DNA from: Entophlyctis helioformis
Taxonomy: Eukaryota > Chytridiomycota > Chytridiomycetes > Chytridiales > Chytriomycetaceae
Direction of reading: 5' to 3'
Assembly: GCA_025526915.1 (NCBI GenBank)
Contig: JAHLKH010000045.1
Location: 62,001-126,000, forward strand
Length of the DNA stretch: 64,000 nt
Both the position numbers and the translations under genes were made by a program. Below are positions 44,902 to 55,581 of the stretch, one piece after another. Each line of letters opens with the position of its first letter. Positions within the stretch are counted from its first letter, which is position 1. Under the pieces are notes generated by a model. It had not been told where the DNA came from and ran no database searches. It was given only the letters and a program-made list of their open reading frames with translations.

Positions 44902-46233
44902 TCAGACAAGCACAGCCATGCCAGCACTGGCACCGTTTGCAATGCCCGTGATCATCTGCATGGTTGCAGCAGTGTCTGGTGTGGCAGCACCGCCGGCAAT
45001 GCGTGCAGCAAGAAGGGCACCTTGACCCGGAGCAAGCGCATACACAAACTCGCCGCCGACCGTCAGGTCAATCATGCCCGTCAGGTTGCCCTTGGCCGGC
45101 CCCTCAAAGTCGTGCACCGCAACCACCTTGCCAGTCTTGGGCGATGCCTCGACAATGCGGCCGCGAGCCACGTCCGTCACAAATGCCGTCTGCGAAGCCT
45201 TGGAGAACGCCACCCAGCACGTTGCCTTCTGGCCGTCGATGGCCGTGAGCGACGAGGGCTTGGCCTCACCGAGCGATGCAGCCTTGGGCACGTCCAGGAA
45301 CGCGATGCCAAAGCCGGCGTCCGTGGCAACCAGCTTGGTGCCTGCTGCGTCGGCAAACGCACTGCCAAAGAGCGCGATGGTGCCGTTGGGCGAGGTGAGG
45401 ATCGGCTTGTCGGCAAAGCGCACTCCCATACCGGTGCATCCGGCTGCACTGGCGTTGCTGGCCGCCATGTCGACGGGGAGCGTGGCAAGGAAGCCGGCGC
45501 TCTTGGTCGCGGGGTTGCTCTTGACGGTGGCGTGCACGGCGTCGCCAGCCGGGTTGAAGAAGATGTGCGATGCCGTGCCAAGCGGGCCTTCGGGCGGCGT
45601 GGTCTGGTTGAGACCGGCGAGCGTACGCAGCTTGAACGGCTTGCCCGAGGCATCCTGCAGCAAACGCAGGCCGGTGCGAGGATCGGCCGCAAAGCAGGCG
45701 ATGCCGCTGACAGCGCCGCCGTTGAGTACGCAGGCGGTCTTGAGCTTGGACGAGTACGTCACGCTCACAGGGAACTCGCCGAGCGTGTTTTGTGGCTTGC
45801 CGACACGCTTGAGATGCGTGGGGTTGGTGCTGTCGATGCTGAACAGCGACAGCGTGTTGGAACCTGCGTTGACGGCAAACACCATGCCGTCGCCGACCTG
45901 GATGGGGCCCTGCGAGAAGAACGGATCGACGGCGACTGGCTTGCCGCCCGACACGCCGACGGCACCGCGGCCGCCCGTTGCAATGCGGCGGACACCCTTG
46001 GGCCGCTTGGAGTTCTTGGGGTTGGCGGGCAGCTTGCCGGTGGCGGGATCGACGGCAACGGCAACGACCGAGCTGGCCTTGAGATCGTTGTCAAGGAAGT
46101 AGATGGCACGGGCAGCAGCGACGGGGGCAGCGACGGGAGCAGCCGAGACGGCAGGAGCCTGAAACGCGCATGCGGCAGTGAGAGCCACGGCGGCGATGCT
46201 TGCGACAGACGAGAGCGAGAGCGAGGAGAGCAT
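44902..46233 (-). CDS. Secreted lactonase-type seven-bladed beta-propeller protein
   Basis: Intronless, 443 residues. The N-terminus is a signal peptide (SLSLSSVASIAAVALTAACA then an Ala-rich cleavage region). The body resembles fungal secreted proteins annotated as 3-carboxymuconate cyclase / 6-phosphogluconolactonase-like propellers: YFLDNDLKASSVVAVAVDP, PFFSQGPIQVGDGMVFAVNA, GSNTLSLFSID, FPVSVTYSSKLKTACVLNGG, FLATLPVDMA, GGEFVYALAPGQGALLAARI. No catalytic assignment is safe, since most of these fungal propellers are uncharacterised. Third positions are strongly G/C-biased and there are no introns, which suggests high expression. A TATA box and a CA-repeat leader lie upstream. Confidence 0.75.
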   Translation of the reverse strand: MLSSLSLSSVASIAAVALTAACAFQAPAVSAAPVAAPVAAARAIYFLDNDLKASSVVAVAVDPATGKLPANPKNSKRPKGVRRIATGGRGAVGVSGGKPVAVDPFFSQGPIQVGDGMVFAVNAGSNTLSLFSIDSTNPTHLKRVGKPQNTLGEFPVSVTYSSKLKTACVLNGGAVSGIACFAADPRTGLRLLQDASGKPFKLRTLAGLNQTTPPEGPLGTASHIFFNPAGDAVHATVKSNPATKSAGFLATLPVDMAASNASAAGCTGMGVRFADKPILTSPNGTIALFGSAFADAAGTKLVATDAGFGIAFLDVPKAASLGEAKPSSLTAIDGQKATCWVAFSKASQTAFVTDVARGRIVEASPKTGKVVAVHDFEGPAKGNLTGMIDLTVGGEFVYALAPGQGALLAARIAGGAATPDTAATMQMITGIANGASAGMAVLV

Positions 46234-46247
46234 GGCTGGAGGGAGAA

Positions 46248-46322
46248 GTGTGTGTGTGTGTGTGGTGTGTGGTGTGTGTGTGGTGTGTGTGTGTGTGTGT
46301 GGTGTGTGTGTGTGTGTGTGTG
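46248..46322. repeat. (GT)n/(CA)n tract in the 5' leader of the propeller gene
   Basis: Interrupted GT repeat of about 75 nt (units separated by extra G). On the coding minus strand it reads (CA)n and ends about 15 nt before the ATG at 46233. Confidence 0.85.
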
Positions 46323-46381
46323 TACAAGTGGGATGTGCAGGAGCTGCTGGTTGCTGGCTGTTTGGTGTGGCTGTGGCAGCC

Positions 46382-46388
46382 TTTTATA
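46382..46388 (-). promoter_or_regulatory. TATA box of the propeller gene
   Basis: The minus strand reads AATATAAAAGGCTG, a close match to TATAAAA, about 150 bp upstream of the ATG at 46233. One of the few clear TATA elements in the window; inferred from sequence and position only. Confidence 0.5.
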
Positions 46389-46684
46389 TTGCGGATCAGT
46401 CACCGGCCCCCCACGCCTCTGGGCACAACACGGCGCTCCCTTGCATGTGGCCCTTGGCAACCGGGCCGAGTCGCCCGCAGCCTCTCGTGTGCCACTCTCC
46501 TGTACAACTCTCGTGTGCAACGCTCCCTTCCGGACTCTGGCCGCGTCCACACGTGCCTCCTCGCCACTTCACCAACCATGCCACCGGCCACCTCGCCACC
46601 TCGCCACCTGTGCTTACCAACGATCGAGGGCTGGCAGAGCAGGTGGCTCCTCGGTTCGCAGGCTCGGGTAGCAGAGGGATCTCG

Positions 46685-46715
<31 letters not shown>

Positions 46716-46794
46716 CCATGCAAGGCACTGCACGATCTGCCAGTCGACCAGCAGCAGCGAGCAATGACGGCTGCTTGCCCACCAACAGCACAAG

Positions 46795-48126
46795 ATGCCA
46801 GGCAGACCAGCCAAGCGACGACGGGCTGGCTTCACCGTCACCGAGCTGCCACACAAGGCAACACAGGCAACACAGGCAGCAGAACCAACAGCACTGGACG
46901 GCCAGGTGGCAGACATGGTTTCATTGCTCAGCAGCGCTGGCCGGCCCGACCTGCTGCGCTGCCTGCAAGTGCTCGTCAACGCACACATGGCTGCATCCAC
47001 TTTGTCGACGACGACAGCAACAGCAGCAGCCGTCCGGCGGCCAAGGTGCCAGGAGATGGCCCGGCTGCAGTCGCTGCGGCGTATCAAGGCAACCAGCCTG
47101 TGGGATCTCTATCCGGGCGAGCTGCAGGACAAGATCCTCGACCAAGCCGGCCCTCTGACCCGCTTCCTCTGCCGCCGTCTTGGCCCAGTCGACGGCCTCT
47201 CCGACACCACCAAGCGGTCGCTGTTTGTGGACGCGTTCAAGCAAGACTGGCGAGGCGATCTGGCGCTGCTGCCGGACGCCGCTCTGTCTGCCGACGACAT
47301 TGCCCACGTCACGAGCCGCGACATGTACGGCCGGCTGTGGCAGCGCTTTGCCGACCCGCCGACCCGGCAGACGGTGTCGAGCGTGCCGATGCGCAACGAG
47401 TGGTTCGACTGTGTTCCTCTGGGCCATCCGTCGGATCTCGCCAGCACAGCGCTCAAGGGCGGCCATGTGGCATTCCTCAAACACATGCTGGACACCAACC
47501 TGGTCGAGGTCGAGCACATTGACCAGGTCAACTGGAACAACGGCGACGTGTGCGCGCTGGACTATGCGGCCAGCAAGGGCAATCTGGCCATGGTGCAGCT
47601 GATCCTGTCGGCGGGCTCGTCGGCAGTGTGCACGTCCGACACGGTGGAGTGGGCGGCATCCAGCGGCCGTCTGGATCTGGTGCAGTGGCTGCATGCGCAC
47701 ACTGATGCAGACACGGTCGAATGGACGCCGGCCGTCATGGACTGGGCGGCACAGGAGGGCCATCTGGCAGTGGTGCAGTGGTTGCATGCGAACCGCGCAG
47801 AGGGATGCACGGTCGCAGCCATGAACGACGCGGCCATGAACGGCCATCTGCATGTGGTCCAGTGGCTTCACGCGCACAGGACCGAGGGATGCACGACCGA
47901 TGCCGTCGACGAGGCGGCCAAGAACGGCCATGCGGCTGTGGTCGAGTGGCTGCTTGCCAACCGCACCGAGCGGTTCACGTATCATGCGGTTGCGGATGCC
48001 GCCACAGACGAGATGGCGCGTGTGCTGGTCAAGAGTCTGACGCCGCAGGCACGGCAGATGCTGCTTGACGAAGCCATCGACTACGGCAACCAGACGGCCA
48101 TTGATCGTCTTCTTGCTGCAGTGTAG
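46795..48126 (+). CDS. Ankyrin-repeat protein with an N-terminal F-box-like helix
   Basis: Intronless, 443 residues. After a basic start (MPGRPAKRRRAGF) there is LYPGELQDKILDQAGPLTRF, similar to the short F-box-like segment that opens many protist and chytrid ankyrin proteins. The C-terminal half is a row of ankyrin-type repeats of the form GHLxVVQWLHANRxEGCTxxAMDxAA (about residues 230-410): GHLAVVQWLHANRAEGCT, GHLHVVQWLHAHRTEGCT, GHAAVVEWLLANRTERFT. Such QWLHAN repeats occur in large families in zoosporic fungi, oomycetes and giant viruses. An adaptor role is likely, but the partner is unknown. About 560 bp separates it from the divergent propeller gene. Confidence 0.8.
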   Translation: MPGRPAKRRRAGFTVTELPHKATQATQAAEPTALDGQVADMVSLLSSAGRPDLLRCLQVLVNAHMAASTLSTTTATAAAVRRPRCQEMARLQSLRRIKATSLWDLYPGELQDKILDQAGPLTRFLCRRLGPVDGLSDTTKRSLFVDAFKQDWRGDLALLPDAALSADDIAHVTSRDMYGRLWQRFADPPTRQTVSSVPMRNEWFDCVPLGHPSDLASTALKGGHVAFLKHMLDTNLVEVEHIDQVNWNNGDVCALDYAASKGNLAMVQLILSAGSSAVCTSDTVEWAASSGRLDLVQWLHAHTDADTVEWTPAVMDWAAQEGHLAVVQWLHANRAEGCTVAAMNDAAMNGHLHVVQWLHAHRTEGCTTDAVDEAAKNGHAAVVEWLLANRTERFTYHAVADAATDEMARVLVKSLTPQARQMLLDEAIDYGNQTAIDRLLAAV

Positions 48127-48311
48127 ATCTCATCACAATACAATGCTCTTTGCCAGCTGCTCTCAATTCATTCGACAATCATGCCACAACAAAGACCCAT
48201 GCAGTCTACATGCAGTGCAATGTGTAAACACACGTGCACCTGCAGACCACACGACTCTGTACTGCAACACACCACACGTATCCGTGTGCTTTTTTGGTGG
48301 TGGTGGACGGC

Positions 48312-50970
48312 TTAAGCCTCCGTCTCGGGAGCGCTCTCGGCCTGGGCACGCATGTGCTCCTCAAGGGCAGCAAGGGCCTCGCTGACCTTGCCGTTGAGGG
48401 CCTCGGGCGACTCGAGGAGGTGGAGGAGCTCGCCGTTGTCCATCTCGAGGAGCATGCCAGTGACCTTGCCGGCAGCCTGGGGAGCCTGCGACTGGACGAG
48501 GGGGAAGAGGGCCTCGCCGAGCGTGCGCTTCTGCTGGTCAGCAGGGAGGGCGGCAAGCGTGGCGGCGTTGAGGGCGGGGCGGCCAGGCATCGGCGCGCCG
48601 TTTGCAGCGGCGGGCATGCCGGGCTGGGCACCGAGCGCGTTGCGCGCGTTGGCGGTGTACTTGTAGCCGGCAGCACCACCGCGACCGCGGGCGGCGTTGG
48701 GAGGGAGACCACCGGGAGCACCAGCCTGCTGGGCGGGGAAGCCGGCGCCAGGAGCGCCCTGGGGACCGCCGGGCAGAGGAGCGCCGGGCTGGCCACGGCC
48801 AGACTGGGGGCGGGGCTGGCGAGGAGGACGAGCACCGCCCTGGATGGGCATGCCGCCGGCGTAGGGCGGAGGAACCATGCCGGGCTGCTGGGGAGGGAAG
48901 CCAGGCTGGCCCATGGGAGGCTGGGGCTGGCCGGGAGCGGGCCAGCGGGGACGGTTCATCATCTGGGCCTGGGGCGGGTAGAAGCCGCGGGCCTGGGGAG
49001 GCAGGGCGCCGGGAGGGTAGAAGATGGGGGCGCCGGGGAAGCCGCCGGGCATGCCGCCCATCATCTGCTGCTGCTGCATGCGGTTGCGGTTCTGGATCTG
49101 CGACGCGAGGTGGGCGCGACGCGTCTCCTTGCGCTGGGCAATGGCCACGTAGATGGGCTTGTTGGCGATCATGCGGCCGTTCATCTCGGTGGTGCCTTGG
49201 TGGCCTCGTCCGTGTTGGAGAAGCAGACAAAGCCAAAGCCCTTGGAGACGCCCGTCTTTTCGTCGAGCATGACCTTGGCCGAGGTGATGACACCGTAGGC
49301 CGAGAACTCCTGGCGAAGCTTCTCGTCGTCGATCGACTCGTCGAGGTTCTTGACGTAGAGGTTGACGCCCTGGAACTTGTTGATCTTCTCCTCGCGGATC
49401 TTCTCGTACTGGATGCGGAGGTCCTCCTCGCGCTCGGCCTTCTTCTGGGCACGGCCGACGTAGAGCTGCTTGCCGGCAATCTCCTTCTCGTGCATCTCCT
49501 CGACGGCGCGGCGAGCATCGTCGTGGGTCTCGTAGTTGACAAAGCCAAACTCGCGCGACTTGCCCTCCTCGTTGACCATGAGGGCACACGAGACGATGGG
49601 GCCAAAGGGCTTGAAGAGCTCCTCAAAGGCAGCCTGGTCGACCGAGGCGTCGATGTTCTTGACAAAGATGTTGGTGTACTTTGCGCGCTTCTCCTCGAGC
49701 TTGACGCCACGCTCCTTCTTGGAGATGTGCAGGCCAACAAAGACCTGCTGGTCGTTCAGAAGCATGCCGTTGACGTGCTTGATGGCGTTCTCGGCCATGT
49801 CCATGGTCTCGTAGTGCACAAAGCCGTAGCCGAGCGACTTGTCGTTGTCCATGGCCACCTTGCACGACAGGATGTTGCCAAAGGCCGAGAAGGTGTCGTG
49901 GAGGGCCTTGTGGTCAATGGACGTGTGCAGGTTCTTGATGAAGATGTTGCCCGTGCCGGCGCGGCGGATGGTGGGGTCGCGGTTGGACCACATGATGCGG
50001 ATGGGGCTGCCGCGGATGGGCGTGTAGTTGAGCGACTCGAGAGCGCGCTCGGCATCGGCGGCGTTCATGAAGTTGACGTAGCCGTAGCCGAGGGAGCGGC
50101 GGGTGATGTTGTCGCGGCAGACACGGATCGAGGCAACGGCGCCGGCCATGCCAAAGACCTCGAAGAGGACGGCCTCGGTCACGCTGGGATCTGTGGATTG
50201 TCAGGGCAGCGCAGCGTCAGCGTCGGCCATCGGGCTGGGGTTGGGGTCAGGGCCGGCATCCGTGGCGGCACGGCCGTCTGTGGATGCTGCTGGTGGGAAC
50301 AGCGCCGCCAAGACTGGTGGGAACAGCTTGGCCAGCCAGCCAGCGAAACAGCCAGCCAGCCAGCCAAGCGGCAGGCGGGGGGAAAAAAAAAGTGGCTGCC
50401 AAGCGGTGGAGGCCACATAGACGGCGGCGGGGCTCGGCGACGGGGCAGGAGGGTGTCTCACGCAGCTCGTTCAAGGCGGCCGGCTGGTGCAGTGTGCCAC
50501 AGCTTGCCCTGCGACGCACGAGCTAGCCAGGCAGGCAGCCAGCCAGGCGGGCACACGGGCCAGGCCAGACGAGCCAGGCCAGGCGCTGCGGCATGTGTCG
50601 CAGACTTGACACCACCAGCACAGGCAGGCAGCAGACAGGCAGGCAGGCGATAGGGCGGCAGGCAGCAGGCAGGCAGGCGATAGGGCGGCAGGCGATAGGG
50701 CGGCAGGCGATAGGGCGGCAGACGCTTACCAAGGTCGCCGACGTAGAGCGAGGCGTTGGCACCGGGAACAGCGGCGACGGCGGGGCCGGCCGCACCGGCA
50801 GCGGCAGCGGCAAAGGGCACGGGCTGGCCGTAGGCAGCAGCAGCGGCGGCAAGAGCGGCGGGATCAGCAGGCGCACCGGCGACGGGGACGACGGGCACGG
50901 CGGGCACAGGGGCGGCGGCAGCGGGCGCAGGGGCGGCGCTGGCAGCGGGCGAGGTGGAAGCGGTGGCCAT
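48312..50970 (-). CDS. PAB1: Cytoplasmic poly(A)-binding protein, with a one-base frameshift in RRM4
   Basis: Two exons: 50970-50730 and 50190-48312, with a 539 nt intron after GDL in RRM1. It binds poly(A) tails and eIF4G. After an Ala/Pro leader come four RRMs (RNP1 motifs [34 protein letters not shown]), a Gly/Pro/Gln linker and a C-terminal MLLE domain ([31 protein letters not shown]). At about 49190-49197 the frame breaks. [10 protein letters not shown] is followed on the coding strand by GCACCACCGAG, where nine bases before GAG are expected and eight are present, and [20 protein letters not shown] continues in the next frame. Total length (2,120 nt) is one short of a multiple of three. 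In an essential gene this is most likely a sequence error. I describe the break as found. Confidence 0.93.
50600..50725. repeat. Minisatellite in PAB1 intron 1
   Basis: Tandem units of the form GGCAGGCGATAGGGC (about 14-16 nt), with the last three or four nearly perfect (about 50675-50722). Looser GCAGGCAGGC and CAGCCAGGC runs lie on the left. The whole lies in the first intron, next to its 5' splice site (50729). Confidence 0.85.
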
Positions 50971-51248
50971 GGCGGACGGGAGGGGGCTAATACGAATCTG
51001 GGTTTTTTGGATAATGGGTGGTGGTCGCAGGCCTGACAGCGAACGAAGCGAGAGCGAGAGAGCGTGCGGGAAAGATGTTTTTGTGCGGCTGTTGCAGGTG
51101 GTTGCTGATCGGCTGACACGGCCGGGTTTATTATAAGAATTGTTACGAGTGTTTTGGACACGCTGTATGTACTTCGAGGGGCTGGCTGACGGACTGGCTG
51201 GCGGACTGGCTGGCTGACCATCTGACTCGCTGATATCTGCGACAACTG

Positions 51249-52776
51249 CTACTGGCTGTTGGCAATCGTCTCCGTGCTCTTGATCGCCTCCGCTCGCGCC
51301 AGTGCGTCCTCGCTGAGCTCAGCGTCGCCCTTGCCGTGCCCAAGCTCGAGATCAATGCCGCCCTTGCGGCCGGCCTCGCCCGAAACACGCTTCTTTTGCA
51401 CACCAATGTCGCTCTCGTCGTCAAGGTCGACCGCCTTGCTGCCCACCACGCGCGCACTGGGCATGCTACCACCATTGTAGCCGCTGGCGTCCTTGCCGGT
51501 CGGCTGGCGTCGGAACTCCATGATGCTGCCGGCCTTGCCGAGCTGTGCCTGCGACATGGACCCGCCGACACCGCTGTTGTGCGCCGAGTTGGAGTTGGTG
51601 GACTTTGTCAGCTTGCGGTAGTCGCGCATCAGAGCCCAGCACACGACGGCCGAGCGCGCCTGGTCGACGGCATGGGTCACAAAGCCATAGTCAAAGTTGA
51701 CCGACTGCAGGAGCGTCAGTCGGCGGTCAGTGCGCGCAGCCAGAAACAGCAGCAGCGAGCGTTGGACGCCAGACACCCACAATGCTGTTGTACGACAGAA
51801 TGAGCTTGATGGCAATCAGGAACTGCAGATGTGCGTGAACCAAGCATGGCGGTTAGATGGCTGGCTATTCTCTGTGAGGGAGGCAGTAAAGGCGTGAGGC
51901 TTGCGTACCAGCAGGGAAAACACGCGAAGGTGCTCGTTCTTGCGCAGCTGGTTGAGCAGCGTGTATGTCGACGAGAGCACCTGGCCGCCACTGACCTGCG
52001 ACTTGAGCGCAATGCCATGGACCAGCACGACTGCCGTGAAACACTCGAGAACAATCTAGTGGCGTGACGTCATCGCCGCGCATTGGGAGAGAAAAACAAG
52101 AGGACGGATTCGTCAGTGTCATGCATCACCAAGCGGCTCCGTCCGCACACCTGCATCTGCAGCCGCGGCACTGGGCAGCATCGGCATTGGGCAGCAGCTG
52201 ACTCGTTTGGCGGGCTGGCCCGCCGTCACGCATCATGCATCATGCATCACGCATCGCGCATCACCGCCCTCACTGTACCTCGAGAATGTACTGCTGTTTG
52301 AAGACGAGCGGGTACGTGTCGCGGCAGGTGCCGGTCTTGGACAAGAAGGACCGGCGCTGGGCGACGCCGACGCACACGATGGCAGCATGGGCCAGCAGCG
52401 ACCCAGCAAACACGGCGCGCGTCATCATGCGGAACGGCGTAAACAGCAACAGCTTGAGCAGCATGATCCAGTACATGAGATCGAGCGAAATAATCAGCGG
52501 GATATTCATCAGGATGCCGCGCGGCTCGCACTCGAGATTCAGAAACACCGTGTAGATGCAGGCGGCCGTCGTCTTGATGAGCATGAAGATGGATTGCGCG
52601 AGGTTGAGGCGGTAGATGGGCTTGTCCTTGACGCGCCACGTCTGGTACGCCTTGAAGCTGGTCGAAAAGCCCCAGACAACGAGCATCGCAAACGCCGCGC
52701 AGCTGATGTTGGAGTTTTGGACCTGGAACCACGTCAGGGTCGATGTCGACCAGATGTCGAAATTGTCAGAGGACAT
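51249..52776 (-). CDS. Multi-pass membrane protein, unrecognised family
   Basis: At least four exons; ATG 52776, stop 51249-51251. The first exon (52776 to about 52279) shows hydrophobic stretches SCAAFAMLVVWGFSTSF, SIFMLIKTTAACIYTVFL, IPLIISLDLMYWIMLLKLLL and VFAGSLLAHAAIVCVGVA. Later exons add VLECFTAVVLVHGIALKSQV and a YNSIV-like segment, making about six or seven membrane spans. The C-terminal 150 residues are hydrophilic, Ser/Gly-rich, with SMSQAQLGKAGSIMEFRR and an acidic DLDDESDIG. The topology resembles seven-helix receptors or chytrid-specific membrane proteins, but I see no diagnostic motif and give no function. Splice borders past the first exon are provisional. Confidence 0.6.
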
Positions 52777-53242
52777 TGAAAGAGGTACTGGCTGTGCTGG
52801 GAAGTGTACGAGTATGTGCTGATTGTGTATGTAAAGACTGGCATAGGCGTATGCAGGTGCGTGTTAGTGCCCAGAAACACGGGTCACAAACGTATCTGCA
52901 GTCCTGTGTCTCACCAGAATCGCCTGGATTTGTTCGCGTTTCGGATGGGGAAAGGGAAAGTGTGCGGGCCAAGGCCGCCGCTTTATGAGAAAACGGCCAG
53001 CTCGCACAGCCAATACACAGAGCCCCTTCAGTGGGCGATGATGTCAGCTTGGGGCTGCGCGTTGACGTCATTGCACGACGCTCTCGCAAAATGATGTCAC
53101 AAGACTGCGGCGGCAGCAACAGAGCAAGAGCCAGAATGTTTGTGCGACGATGCTGACAGCGCCATCTCCGTGCTCTCCGCGTCGCTTCTGTGCCACCATC
53201 TGCGTCACCCTCTGTGCTAGCCTCCGTCTCCGTCTCCGTGCT
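52777..53242. other. 5' flank of the membrane-protein gene up to the duplication border
   Basis: About 470 nt, presumably promoter of the minus-strand gene. GTCTCCGTCTCCGT repeats lie just outside the duplication border at 53243. No gene seen. Confidence 0.35.
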
Positions 53243-53306
53243 GCCATTCAGTCGTACATGTTGCGCTCTATTCATTCCAATGAACGCTGTTGTCCACTAA
53301 GCAGAC

Positions 53307-54563
53307 TCATGCAATCACGTCGCCTTTTGTGCGACGCTTGTATGCCCCTGGCGACTCAAAGTCGCGCCGATCCAGTGCCCACAACCCCCGCCGTTTCCGT
53401 CTGCCATGCCATCATCAGTCCAGTCCACTCCAATCCAGTCGATCTGCACAGCAGACATGGCCAGACATGGCCAGACATGGCCAGGCATCACGCCAACGCA
53501 CCTTGCTTCAGCCTCGACACGCTCAAACTCGCCACGCAGACCGCCGTACTCTGCGCCTTGTGAGCGATACACGACAGCCAGTCCCTTGCGCAGCAACTCC
53601 ATGGGCACATTGATTGTGCGCGACAGCAGGCAGAACGTCTGGCTGACATACACCATGCCGACCTGTCTCGGTCACAGGGCATGGCACGGCACGGAATGGC
53701 AACACGACACATCACCGTCAGCACCATGTATGTGGCTGCACACACCGAGCCGTGCATCCAACTTGCCAGTCTGCCGTACTGGTCGCGTCGAAGCAGCTTG
53801 ACACGCACGATCCGCCCGTCGATGCAGTTGGCCAGCCACGCCTTGGCTTCTGCCGCAAACGGCTGTGCAGGATTGCCAAACGCAGCACTCTGCCGTTGCA
53901 TCAATGCCGTTGCATGCGGTGGTTGACATGTGCTGGATCAGACCATGCGATCCATCCATCCATCCATCCATCCGACCATCCGGCCATGCAGCCGTCGCTC
54001 ACCTCGGGTGCGTCCACGGCAGCCAGCCGGATGAACAGCGACTCTCGAAACGATCCCGTTCTGGGAGTGCCAAACAGCAGCCATCGCTCGAGCACAGGCA
54101 GGTGCATCTGCGCTTGTCCGAGCGTGTTTGTTCGTGCGTGTCCATGCGTTTACAGACAGGCAGCCAAGGTCAGACACGGCGGCTGCACTCGAGGCAGACT
54201 GTAAAGGGCAGAAACATACAGAAACACACGCTCACACACGCTCACACGCACCATGCGGAAGCCATCGCCGTCCGAGATGCGCAGCACTCGCCCGTAGAGC
54301 ACCCGCTGCTGCTGGATCCACGCGTCCGGCACGTCGTCGGTGCCTGCTGCTCGCTGGACGAGCCGGTCGTGTGCAGCCAGCACGATGCGGATGGCAGCAG
54401 CCACCAGCGCAGCCAAGACAGCGACGGCGACGACTGTCCTGAGCGAGGCGATGCTGCCGAGATGCAGCGAGTGTTGCAGCGAGTGTTGCTGTTGCTGTTG
54501 CAGTGGCAGTGTGAGCGGCATGCAGCTGTTGCAAACGAGCGGCAAGTGGCGCCGGCAGTTCAT
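53307..54563 (-). CDS. LCL3-like staphylococcal-nuclease-fold protein, copy B
   Basis: The same five-exon structure as the gene at 32790-34042, in opposite orientation, with an uninterrupted reading frame in every exon I compared. Motifs DAPE, RDQYGR and ESPGAYKRR are intact, and the GC-AG third intron is present. Introns 1 and 2 differ in length and sequence from copy A: a different GTGTGAGCG run, and donor GTGAGC here where copy A has GTTAGC. Conserved exons with drifting introns suggest both copies are kept. Confidence 0.85.
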
Positions 54564-54657
54564 TGCATGCAATCATAGATATGTGTGGTTGTGGTTGGTT
54601 GTGGTTGTTGATGAGGTGGCAGTGGTCGCAGCCGCCTGTGCGATCCACGCCGTCGCA

Positions 54658-55352
54658 TCACAGGCTCTTGCGGGCCGCCGCCCCCGAGCGCATCCAGAAC
54701 TCGAGGTTGTGTGTGCGCATGAAGCGAGCAACCGCCGGCGTCAGAAACGCCGTCAGCCCCGCCCGCAGCGGAAAGATGATCTTGTGCGCAGCGAGCGCAA
54801 CCAGCAGCGTGGTGCCCATGCGGGTGTAAAAGTCGTCGCTGGCACTGGCACTTCCACTGCTGCTTCCACTGCTGCTGGCACTGGCCACCTCGGCCCCGCC
54901 GTCTGCCCCCTGATCGCCATCGCCGCTGCGGCTGCCCTTCCACCACTGCTTGAGATCGTCCATGCGCCGAGTGACGGGCGACACATCGATGCCAAAGTGG
55001 ACGGCCGCAACCCTGCCGTGCCAGCAGCGCATCGCCCGACCGTCAGCAGCCTGCATCGCTGTGCCATGCTGTGCCATGCCATGCTGTGCTGTGCCGCACC
55101 ACGACAGCCAACGACCGCCACTCACCAGCTTGGGTACGAGACGCAGGCAATGGCCGAGTATGTGATGAACGCAACCGGCCCGTACTCCTTGAACAGCAGC
55201 TTGAGCCCGCGCACAGGCCTCTCGGGCTTCTCGGGCGGCTTGGATGCTGCTGCCGACGACGACGACGATGCCGACGACGAGCTGCTCATGGGCCGCCGCA
55301 CGGCACGCAGCCCAAGCCGCAGCACGCTCGGAATGGCGCGAGCGTGGTGCAT
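54658..55352 (-). CDS. FAM210/DUF1279 mitochondrial membrane protein, copy B
   Basis: Two exons matching the gene at 31987-32687, 193 residues. It lacks two alanines near the C-terminus because of a shorter GGC run. Presequence, YGPVAFITYSAIA strand and AAHKIIFPLRAG segment are all present. It lies between the kinesin stop and the LCL3-like gene on the same strand, which is probably the ancestral order. Confidence 0.85.
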
Positions 55353-55581
55353 GCTGCGTTGTTGTGGGTCTGCTGGGGCAAGCTTGGCAGACCAGATCTG
55401 AACGGTCCAAGCGATCCAAGCGATCCAATGCGCTCGTGCATGTGCACGTGCCGTCACCAACACGCCAGCAGGTGCCAGCATCGACTGATGGCTGCCAGCC
55501 GAGACTGCGTCCTCCCTCAACCACTCGCCGCAGTGCAAGCATGCAAGCAACACAAGGACAACCCGTCGCAACCAAGCCCGT

